A stretch of DNA of 6,003 nt. Origin: Comamonadaceae bacterium (GTDB lineage: Bacteria; Pseudomonadota; Gammaproteobacteria; Burkholderiales; Burkholderiaceae_C). Each line of letters begins with the position of its first letter. Within the stretch, counting starts at the first letter, position 1. The stretch covers positions 1-6,003 of the forward strand of contig JAAFHN010000184.1 in NCBI GenBank assembly GCA_013298415.1. Reading direction: 5' to 3'. The notes beneath the pieces are model-generated. The model searched no databases and was not told the DNA's origin. It worked only from the letters and a program-made list of their open reading frames with translations. Positions 1-5,252 of the stretch are shown one piece after another. Made by a program: the position numbers and the translations under genes.

Positions 1-788
1 AAGTCAGTGGTGCCGCTGCGATTGCGGACCTCGACGGAGACGGTAAGAGCGAGTTAATCACCTGCTCGTACGCAAATGCAGATCGCTTTTCCAAAAAGAA
101 GACCATACGGATTGCCAAGTGGTCTGCCGCAGCAGGGGCCGTTCAAGAGGTGGCGCGCTTTTCGCTGAGCGGAGAGCTTGCTGCCGTTTCGGGCGCCACA
201 GCAGCTAACTTGCTTGCGAACGACACGGGCACGCTTGGATGCTCGGGGATCTGGGTCGCAGACTTTGATGGTGACGGCATCCCAGACTTGTTGCTGCAAT
301 GGGAACGCTGGGACGACAGCTACATCCAGCTGCTCAAAGGCAAAGGCGGGTTGCAGTTTGAAGATGTCACCAAGCAAGCCTTGGGCGGATATCAAACAAC
401 GCAAATGGTGGGTGGATTCCCCCGCACCACGCTTGGATACACGGTGCAAGATGTGAACGGCGATGGGATTCCGGACATCGTGGGGCTTTACTCAGGCGTC
501 ATCGCAGGGGATTTGGCGGTTGGCGTGCCCACGGTACTGATCAACAATGGTCGCGGCGTGTTTTCCCGGCAGAAGCTAACGATAGACGGTACCGTCGCCT
601 CGAACGCTACCGTTAGCGGCTTTGGTTGTGCTACCTGCGGGTTTCAAGTCAAGTTCGGGCGCTTTTTGCCGCGCACGGACAGCCGAAAAACACTAGACAT
701 GCTCTTCATCAGCACTGAGGACGTGGACCGCAGCACGGCATTTCCGCAAGAACGATCCATCACCCTGCGGGTATTGAAGGCGCGCTGA
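1..788 (+). CDS. FG-GAP/VCBS repeat protein, C-terminal part (5' end outside window)
   Basis: The frame is open from the left edge (first full codon at base 3) to the TGA at 786-788, giving about 261 residues of a longer protein. I see three acidic loops of the DxDGDGxxD type: DLDGDGKSE (window residues 9-17), DFDGDGIPD (bases 261-287) and DVNGDGIPD (bases 450-476). The stretch VLINNGRGVF follows the third loop and resembles the strand that closes an FG-GAP/VCBS blade. In that family such loops bind calcium and the repeats fold as beta-propeller blades, usually in secreted or surface proteins of integrin-alpha-like architecture. The export signal would lie outside the window, so location is inferred. 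A CxxC pair (CATC, window residues 209-212) lies near the C-terminus. A GTG at 150 could be read as a start, but the first loop is in frame upstream of it, so it is internal. The specific role is unknown. The gene ends one base from the stop of the opposing glnS. Confidence 0.8.
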   Translation, partial: VSGAAAIADLDGDGKSELITCSYANADRFSKKKTIRIAKWSAAAGAVQEVARFSLSGELAAVSGATAANLLANDTGTLGCSGIWVADFDGDGIPDLLLQWERWDDSYIQLLKGKGGLQFEDVTKQALGGYQTTQMVGGFPRTTLGYTVQDVNGDGIPDIVGLYSGVIAGDLAVGVPTVLINNGRGVFSRQKLTIDGTVASNATVSGFGCATCGFQVKFGRFLPRTDSRKTLDMLFISTEDVDRSTAFPQERSITLRVLKAR

Positions 789-789
789 T

Positions 790-2619
790 CTATTTGGAAA
801 ACGAATCCTTCAGCCCCGCAATGCGGTTGAAGCAGGGCTTGCCGTCGGCAGACGATGTGGCGATGAAATAGCCGTGCCGCTCGAATTGCAGGCGCTGGCC
901 ATCGCCTTTGCCGAGCACGCCCTGGCTTGCGTTGGCAAGGCCTGGCTCCACGAAGGCGCTTACGGTGCGCAAGCTGTTGGGGTTGAGTTCGGTGTGGAAG
1001 TCCGCTTCACTGGTGCCGGGTTGCTCGGGCGTGAAGAGGTGGTCAAACAAGTGCACAGTCGCGGGCACGGCATCTGCTGCTGCAAGCCATGTCATCACGC
1101 CCTTGGCTTTGAATTGGCCGCTGGTGGGTGTGCCGGATTTGCTCTCGGCAAAGTACTCGGCATGCACCTCTGTGATGCGGCCTGATGCATCGGCGCTGAA
1201 TCCTGTGCAGCGCACCACGTAGCCGTACTTCAGGCGCACTTGGCTGCCCGCCACATCCGACCCATCGGCCGCTTTGTGCGGCGGATACAGGCGGTGGTAG
1301 CCCTTCTCGGGCACGGCCTGGAAGTCGCTGCGCTCGATCCACAGCTCGCGGCCAAATTTGAAGTGGCGGAGGCCTCGCTCGGGCTGTTGGGGATGCACGG
1401 GCGCAGTGTGGTCGCTGAGTTCGCCTTCGGGGAAGTTGGTGATGACGAGCTTTAACGGATCAAGCACCGCCATCGCGCGCGCCGCGCTTGGGTCGAGGTC
1501 ATCGCGCAGGCATTGCTCCAGCACCGAGTAGTCCACCCAGGCATTGGTTTTGCTCGCGCCTGTGGCGTCTACAAAGGCGCGGATGCTGCTCGGCGTGTAG
1601 CCGCGTGCGCGCAGGCCGAAGACGGTGGGCATACGCGGGTCGTCCCAGCCGTTCACGTGGCCTTCGTCTACGAGCTGCTTCAACTTCCGCTTGCTCGTGA
1701 GCACATGGCTCACGTTCAAGCGGCCAAACTCGATTTGGCGGGGCAGCGGCTTGGCGAGCAAACCCAGCTCTGCCAAGCGCGCAAGTACCCAGTCGTAGAA
1801 AGGCCGTTGGTCTTCAAACTCCAAGGTGCAGATGCTGTGGGTGATGTTTTCGAGCGCGTCTTCCAGCGGATGCGCATAGGTATACATCGGGTAGATGCAC
1901 CATTTGTCGCCCGTGTTGTGGTGGTGTGCACGACGGATGCGGTAGAGCGCCGGGTCGCGCATGTTGATGTTGGGCGAAGCCATGTCGATCTTGGCTCTGA
2001 GCACCATCGCACCATCGGCATGCAGGCCATCGCGCATTTCGCGGAACTTGGCCAAATGGCGCGCGGCGGGCAAATCGCGGTAGGGGCTGTTTGTGCCTGG
2101 CCTGGAAAAATCGCCGCGATTGGCCCGCATTTCTTCTGCGCTTTGCTCGTCTACAAAGGCGTGGCCTGCCTCAATCAGTGCCTCGGCAGCGCGGTACATG
2201 AAGTCGAAGTAGTCGCTCGCAAAATACTTGTGATCGGTGCCAAAGGCCTGCCAATCGCAGCCCATCCAGTGCATGGCCTCGGCAATCGAGTCCACGTACT
2301 CTTGCTCTTCTTTCTCGGGGTTGGTGTCGTCGTAGCGCAAGTGGCAGACGCCACCAAAATCTTCGGCCAGGCCAAAGTTCAACCAGATCGATTTGGCGTG
2401 GCCGATGTGCAAGTAGCCATTCGGCTCGGGCGGAAAGCGCGTGCGCACTTTGGCGGAGTCGGCAGCGCCTGCAAGCTGCGTGGGGCCATCGGCAGGCGCG
2501 CCGCTCCAGCGGCGCTGCGCATACGTGCCCTGAGCCAAGTCAGCCTCAATGGCTTGGCGCAGGAAATGGGTGGGCTTCGTGGCAATCGGTGCGTTCTTCA
2601 TCGAGGCGGGTGCGTTCAT
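790..2619 (-). CDS. glnS: Glutaminyl-tRNA synthetase
   Basis: This cytoplasmic class I aminoacyl-tRNA synthetase charges tRNA-Gln with glutamine using ATP. From ATG 2619 it is 609 aa. The class I HIGH motif is intact (PPEPNGYLHIGHAKS; HIGH at residues 71-74). The KMSKS loop reads TSKRK (308-312), keeping the catalytic lysine. CTLEFEDQRPFYDWV and GWDDPRMPT match GlnRS rather than GluRS, and the C-terminal half matches the GlnRS anticodon-binding beta-barrels down to FNRIAGLKDSFSK. Compared with E. coli GlnRS as I recall it (about 554 aa), there is an extra segment of about 20 residues between the N-terminal FLRQAIEADLAQG and the HIGH region, and a shorter one before the KMSKS loop. The start is uncertain. 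TTG at 2640 adds 7 residues and has a GAGAGG six bases upstream, inside a hairpin. ATG 2619 and ATG 2601 lack a clear Shine-Dalgarno, but all conserved sequence begins after them. I prefer ATG 2619. The gene is divergent from uppP and convergent with the FG-GAP gene. Confidence 0.96.
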   Translation of the reverse strand: MNAPASMKNAPIATKPTHFLRQAIEADLAQGTYAQRRWSGAPADGPTQLAGAADSAKVRTRFPPEPNGYLHIGHAKSIWLNFGLAEDFGGVCHLRYDDTNPEKEEQEYVDSIAEAMHWMGCDWQAFGTDHKYFASDYFDFMYRAAEALIEAGHAFVDEQSAEEMRANRGDFSRPGTNSPYRDLPAARHLAKFREMRDGLHADGAMVLRAKIDMASPNINMRDPALYRIRRAHHHNTGDKWCIYPMYTYAHPLEDALENITHSICTLEFEDQRPFYDWVLARLAELGLLAKPLPRQIEFGRLNVSHVLTSKRKLKQLVDEGHVNGWDDPRMPTVFGLRARGYTPSSIRAFVDATGASKTNAWVDYSVLEQCLRDDLDPSAARAMAVLDPLKLVITNFPEGELSDHTAPVHPQQPERGLRHFKFGRELWIERSDFQAVPEKGYHRLYPPHKAADGSDVAGSQVRLKYGYVVRCTGFSADASGRITEVHAEYFAESKSGTPTSGQFKAKGVMTWLAAADAVPATVHLFDHLFTPEQPGTSEADFHTELNPNSLRTVSAFVEPGLANASQGVLGKGDGQRLQFERHGYFIATSSADGKPCFNRIAGLKDSFSK

Positions 2620-2638
2620 AGCGATAATTTTAGGGTTC

Positions 2639-2662
2639 AAAAGCGGCCTCTCGGCCGTTTTT
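2639..2662. terminator. Terminator-like hairpin upstream of glnS
   Basis: The stem is CGGCC (2644-2648) / GGCCG (2653-2657) with a TCTC loop. On the + strand it is followed by TTTTT (2658-2662), and it is preceded by AAAA (2639-2642), so the - strand reading has a T4 run. It looks like a compact bidirectional intrinsic terminator, though the stem is only five G/C pairs. It sits between divergent genes, where a terminator is not expected. On the + strand it could stop antisense transcripts crossing glnS before they reach uppP. On the - strand it would lie in the glnS leader and could attenuate or mask the GAGAGG upstream of TTG 2640. The fold is read directly; the function is inference. Confidence 0.45.
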
Positions 2663-2691
2663 GACGCATTTTGACCGCACTGTCCTAGTAT

Positions 2692-2728
2692 TTGCTACGT
2701 ACAGCGCTATAAAAAGTATAGAAAGCAA
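2692..2728. repeat. Short palindromic repeat before uppP (TTGCT...AGCAA)
   Basis: Outer arms TTGCT (2692-2696) and AGCAA (2724-2728) enclose an inner hairpin CTATA (2707-2711) / TATAG (2717-2721) with loop AAAAG. The left end carries TTGCTACGTA, which recurs exactly at 3678-3687 in another palindrome on the far side of uppP. The right arm ends two bases before the uppP GTG codon, so in the transcript it would overlap the ribosome-binding region. It is probably one copy of a dispersed intergenic palindrome; copy number cannot be judged from this window. Confidence 0.5.
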
Positions 2729-2730
2729 CT

Positions 2731-3555
2731 GTGGACATCACCCTTCTCATCAAAGCCGCGATCATGGGGATCGTGGAAGGCATCACCGAGTTCTTGCCAA
2801 TTTCGTCCACCGGGCACCTGATTTTGGCGGGCGCGCTGCTGGGCTTTGACGATGAAAAGGCCAAGGTCTTCGACATCGCGATCCAAACCGGCGCGATCCT
2901 GGCTGTGATCATTGTGTATTGGCAAAAAATCCGCAGCACACTGGTGGCCTTGCCCAGCGAGCGCCAGGCTCAAAAGTTTGCGGCCAACGTGGCGATTGGC
3001 TTTTTTCCTGCCGTGATCCTGGGGCTTGCCTTTGGCAAAGCGATCAAGGCCAACTTGTTCACGCCCACGGTGGTTGCCACCACCTTCATCATTGGCGGCT
3101 TCATCATCCTGTGGGCCGAGCGTCGCCCAGCCAGCGCCACCCGCGTGGCAGAAGTAGACGACATGAGCCCTCTGGACGCCTTGAAAGTGGGCTTGGTGCA
3201 ATGCCTCGCCATGATCCCGGGCACGAGCCGAAGCGGAGCCACCATCATCGGCGGCATGCTGCTGGGCTTGAGCCGCAGAGCAGCAACAGATTACAGCTTT
3301 TTCTTGGCCATCCCTACGCTGGTTGGCGCAGGCTTTTACAGCCTCTACAAGGAGCGCGCCATTCTCAGTTTGGCCGATGTACCAATGTTTGCAGTGGGCC
3401 TGCTCTTCTCATTCATCAGCGCCTGGCTCTGTGTGCGCTGGCTGCTGCGCTACATCTCCACCCACAACTTCGTCCCATTCGCCTACTACCGCATCGCATT
3501 CGGCATCGTGGTGCTGCTGACCGCGCACTTCGGCTGGGTGAAATGGGCGGCTTGA
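2731..3555 (+). CDS. uppP: Undecaprenyl-diphosphatase (UppP/BacA)
   Basis: This inner-membrane enzyme dephosphorylates undecaprenyl pyrophosphate to undecaprenyl phosphate, recycling the carrier lipid for peptidoglycan and other envelope polymers; overexpression in other bacteria gives bacitracin resistance. At 274 aa it has the usual length. Both family signatures are present: EGITEFLPISSTGH (E16, E20, S26, H29) and PGTSRSGATIIGG (163-175, with R167 the expected catalytic arginine). Several hydrophobic segments span the protein (about 48-64, 86-102, 112-128, 188-205, 217-234 and 252-267). The start is GTG 2731: an in-frame TAG at 2719-2721 blocks extension, and the next ATG (2764) would cut into the first conserved helix. 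The ribosome-binding site is weak (GAAAG, 2721-2725). It appears to be a single-gene transcript, divergent from glnS and convergent with livF. All key residues look intact. Confidence 0.96.
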   Translation: MDITLLIKAAIMGIVEGITEFLPISSTGHLILAGALLGFDDEKAKVFDIAIQTGAILAVIIVYWQKIRSTLVALPSERQAQKFAANVAIGFFPAVILGLAFGKAIKANLFTPTVVATTFIIGGFIILWAERRPASATRVAEVDDMSPLDALKVGLVQCLAMIPGTSRSGATIIGGMLLGLSRRAATDYSFFLAIPTLVGAGFYSLYKERAILSLADVPMFAVGLLFSFISAWLCVRWLLRYISTHNFVPFAYYRIAFGIVVLLTAHFGWVKWAA

Positions 3556-3575
3556 GGTCTTAGGGAGCCGGGGGA

Positions 3576-3629
3576 GCAGTTTGAACGCAGAGTTCGCGAA
3601 ATCAACCCAGAGTTCGCAGAGTAAACTGC
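3576..3629. repeat. Left end of composite repeat, bounded by GCAGTTT/AAACTGC
   Basis: A 7-bp inverted repeat, GCAGTTT (3576-3582) and AAACTGC (3623-3629), encloses the left arm of the larger inverted repeat. Within it the 10-mer CAGAGTTCGC occurs twice in direct orientation (3588-3597 and 3608-3617, 20-bp period). A small hairpin, GAGC-T6-GCTC (3638-3651), follows. Together these could fold in RNA as the 3' end of the uppP transcript. No classical GC stem plus T-run terminator is seen for uppP. Confidence 0.5.
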
Positions 3630-3752
3630 CAAATTTTGAGCTTTTTTGCTCCACCGTCCTTGTATTTTCAATGTTTGTTGCTACGTATTAAATAGCAATT
3701 CAAACTGGATCGACTCTGCGCCCTCTGCGTGATTTTGCGAACTTTGCGTTCA
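3582..3752. repeat. Composite imperfect inverted repeat, about 171 bp, between convergent uppP and livF
   Basis: The left arm (3582-3622) and the reverse complement of the right arm (3713-3752) align over 41 columns with 35 identities, five mismatches and one gap. Both begin TGAACGCA(G/A)AGTTCGC and end CGCAGAGT. The 90-bp spacer holds an independent palindrome (3673-3705). There is no coding frame of note. The form resembles a miniature transposable or REP/ERIC-like intergenic element, or a long bidirectional terminator/processing structure serving the 3' ends of both genes. The inverted repeat is directly visible; mobility is inference and I see no obvious target-site duplication. Confidence 0.65.
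3673..3705. repeat. Nested palindrome GTTTG-TTGCTA...TAGCAA-TT-CAAAC
   Basis: GTTTG (3673-3677) plus TTGCTA (3678-3683) pairs with TAGCAA (3693-3698) and CAAAC (3701-3705), with a TT bulge and a 9-base AT-rich loop, giving 11 base pairs. It shares TTGCTACGTA with the palindrome just upstream of uppP. It lies inside the spacer of the larger inverted repeat, suggesting that one element inserted in or assembled with the other. Confidence 0.55.
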
Positions 3753-3753
3753 T

Positions 3754-3767
3754 TTGGCTGTTGGCTG
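3754..3767. repeat. Tandem TTGGCTG x2
   Basis: Two perfect adjacent copies of the 7-mer TTGGCTG (3754-3760 and 3761-3767) lie between the right arm of the large inverted repeat and the livF stop codon. This is too short to interpret; it may be replication slippage. Confidence 0.3.
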
Positions 3768-3784
3768 TTCCGGCCGTTCGCCCC

Positions 3785-4498
3785 TCACAAGCCCAGGTGT
3801 TGAGCCAGCAACTCGGGCTGAGACCGCAGTTCAGCCGATGAGCCTTCGAAGACGAATTGGCCTTTGACGAGGATGTAGTTGCGGTTGGTGATGGCGGTCA
3901 CGTGGCGGTGGTTTTTGTCCACGATGATGCTGCTCATGCCGCTTTTGGCAACGGTTTCGCAAATGCGCCAAATGTCTTTGGCAATCAGAGGGGCCAAGCC
4001 TTCGGTGGCTTCGTCGAGGATCAGCACATCGGGGTTCGTCATCAACGCGCGGCCAATCGTGAGCATTTGCTGCTCGCCGCCGCTCAGTTGTTGGCCGCCG
4101 TGGTTCAAGCGCTCTTTGAGCCTTGGGAAAGTCTCCAACACGCGCTCGTAAGTCCAGTCGCGCTGGCCCCCTGCTCCAGCGCGCTCGCTCATGATGAGAT
4201 TTTCTTTGACGCTCAGGTTGCCAAAGATGCCTCGGCCTTCGGGCACGTAGGCGATACCGAGCTGAGCGATCGCATGCGTGGCCAGGCGCGTGGCATCGCG
4301 GCCTTGCACCTGCACCACACCCGAGCGCGCCCGCACGAGGCCCATGACGGTTTTGAGCAGCGTGCTTTTGCCCATGCCGTTGCGGCCCATCAGACCCACG
4401 GTTTCACCCCGGCCCACATGGAAGTTCAAGCCGCGCAGGATGTGGCTTTGGCCATAGTAGGCATCAATGTTTTGAACGTCGACCAAGCGGTCAGTCAT
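3785..4498 (-). CDS. livF: Branched-chain amino acid-type ABC transporter ATPase LivF
   Basis: This is one of two cytoplasmic ATPases that power a HAAT-family importer (leucine/isoleucine/valine or related amides and amino acids). From ATG 4498 it is 237 aa, the usual LivF length. Walker A is GRNGMGKST (38-46), the LivF-type YVPEGRGIF follows at about 84-92, the ABC signature is LSGGEQQ (138-144), and Walker B is VLILDEA (158-164). The switch region reads IIVDKNHRH, so asparagine (N196) occupies the usual H-loop histidine position; LivF proteins commonly have VEQN here, so I regard this as a family trait. The frame is open up to 4573, but ATG 4498 is preceded by a perfect AGGAGG (complement of 4505-4510) six bases away, and conserved sequence starts right there. 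It overlaps livG by 8 nt, implying coupled translation. The exact substrate cannot be told from the ATPase. Confidence 0.93.
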   Translation of the reverse strand: MTDRLVDVQNIDAYYGQSHILRGLNFHVGRGETVGLMGRNGMGKSTLLKTVMGLVRARSGVVQVQGRDATRLATHAIAQLGIAYVPEGRGIFGNLSVKENLIMSERAGAGGQRDWTYERVLETFPRLKERLNHGGQQLSGGEQQMLTIGRALMTNPDVLILDEATEGLAPLIAKDIWRICETVAKSGMSSIIVDKNHRHVTAITNRNYILVKGQFVFEGSSAELRSQPELLAQHLGL

Positions 4499-5252
4499 GC
4501 GACACCTCCTCGCCCAGGTACGCAGCCTGCACTTGCGCATTGCTGCGAATGTTGGCAGGCGTGTCGCTCGCAATCGGCTTGCCGTTCACCATCACGGTGA
4601 GCACGTCGGCAAGCGCAAACACGGCATCCATGTCGTGCTCCACCAGCATGAGCGCGTGGTCTCTTTTCAGCCGCAGCAACAGCTCAACAACACGCTCGGC
4701 TTCTGCATTGCCCATGCCGGCCAGCGGCTCATCGAGCAGCAGCACGCTCGGCTGCGTGGCAAGCGTCATGGCAATTTCTACTTGCCGCTGCTCGCCGTGA
4801 GAAATCACCCCGGCGATCACCTCGCGCCGGGCTTGCAAACCCGCAAGATCCAAGGCGCGATCCACTTGCTCGGCCACGGCTTTGGACTTGCTCGCGAGCG
4901 TGAGCCAGCTCCAGCGCTGGGGAAAGCGCGATTGCGCGGCCAGGCGCACGTTTTCTTCGACCGTGAAGGGCAAAAAGATGTTCGTCTTTTGGTAGCTTCG
5001 GCCCAATCCTGCGCGGCTGATCGCCTCGGGCGAGTGGCCCGTGATGTCTTGGCCATTCAAACTCACCGTGCCCGATGTGGGCGGTAAATCGCCTGAGATC
5101 AAGTTGGTGAGCGTGGATTTGCCAGCACCGTTAGGCCCGATCACGGCGTGGATTTGGCCGCGTTTGAGATCGAGCGACACCCCATCCACCGCCGCCAAGC
5201 CGCCAAAGCGTTTGACGAGTTGTTGCGCACTCAGCAGCACCTCGACGCTCAT
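4491..5252 (-). CDS. livG: Branched-chain amino acid-type ABC transporter ATPase LivG
   Basis: This is the second ATPase of the importer, 253 aa from ATG 5252, matching the usual LivG length. Walker A is GPNGAGKST (39-47), the Q-loop lies in GRSYQKTNIF (Q88), the signature is ISHGEQRQ (150-157, in place of LSYGQQR), Walker B is LLLDEP (171-176), and the H-loop histidine is in LVEHD (H206). The C-terminus ANIRSNAQVQAAYLGEE is the typical LivG ending. The frame is open upstream to 5360, but that part overlaps livM and lacks family sequence. ATG 5252 gives a 4-nt ATGA overlap with the livM stop and has a G-rich GGGGGA (complement of 5259-5264) six bases upstream. Its 3' end carries the strong ribosome-binding site of livF. 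It should pair with LivF under the LivH/LivM channel. Confidence 0.94.
   Translation of the reverse strand: MSVEVLLSAQQLVKRFGGLAAVDGVSLDLKRGQIHAVIGPNGAGKSTLTNLISGDLPPTSGTVSLNGQDITGHSPEAISRAGLGRSYQKTNIFLPFTVEENVRLAAQSRFPQRWSWLTLASKSKAVAEQVDRALDLAGLQARREVIAGVISHGEQRQVEIAMTLATQPSVLLLDEPLAGMGNAEAERVVELLLRLKRDHALMLVEHDMDAVFALADVLTVMVNGKPIASDTPANIRSNAQVQAAYLGEEVSHD
4505..4510 (-). promoter_or_regulatory. Strong Shine-Dalgarno of livF inside the livG 3' end
   Basis: The - strand reads AGGAGG, then six bases, then ATG at 4498. This decides the livF start against the longer open frame and lies within the last codons of livG (GEEV), so livF can initiate efficiently even though it is the last gene of the operon. 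Confidence 0.85.

Larger units (their letters stand above)
2620..2730. promoter_or_regulatory. Divergent intergenic region glnS/uppP (promoter region, weak signals)
   Basis: This stretch of about 110 bp must hold the promoters of both divergent genes unless uppP is read from further away. On the + strand the best boxes are TTGACG (2661-2666) with TAGTAT (2686-2691) at a long 19-bp spacing; a second TTGACC at 2671-2676 has no convincing -10. On the - strand TATACT (complement of 2715-2720) resembles a -10, but no -35 sits at the right distance. None of these is a strong sigma-70 promoter. The region also contains the hairpin at 2639-2662 and the palindromic repeat at 2692-2728, listed separately. 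Confidence 0.35.

Noticed and set aside
1513..2664. A 383-codon open frame on the + strand lying opposite glnS.
   Set aside because: It is entirely antisense to a clearly recognised glnS, its translation shows no family motif, and such frames arise from codon bias in GC-rich genes.
2919..3563. A second + strand frame overlapping uppP, 214 codons.
   Set aside because: It is an out-of-frame shadow of uppP; its translation is rich in His, Arg and Pro with no membrane segments, and uppP itself is complete.
3576..3760. CRISPR-like array suggested by repeated CAGAGTTCGC and CTCTGCG motifs.
   Set aside because: The repeats are 7-10 bp, unevenly spaced and partly inverted, with no uniform spacers and no cas genes nearby.
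4176..4210. Possible unusual H-loop or degenerate LivF ATPase (VDKN instead of a histidine switch).
   Set aside because: Asparagine at this position is usual in LivF proteins (VEQN), and Walker A, signature and Walker B are intact, so there is no sign of inactivation.
4499..4573. N-terminal extension of livF by 25 codons.
   Set aside because: The extension overlaps livG, carries no conserved residues, and a perfect AGGAGG sits six bases before ATG 4498.
3857..4600. Long + strand open frame opposite livF.
   Set aside because: The - strand frame has all ABC ATPase motifs; the opposite frame has a low-complexity, His/Ala-rich translation without recognisable features.
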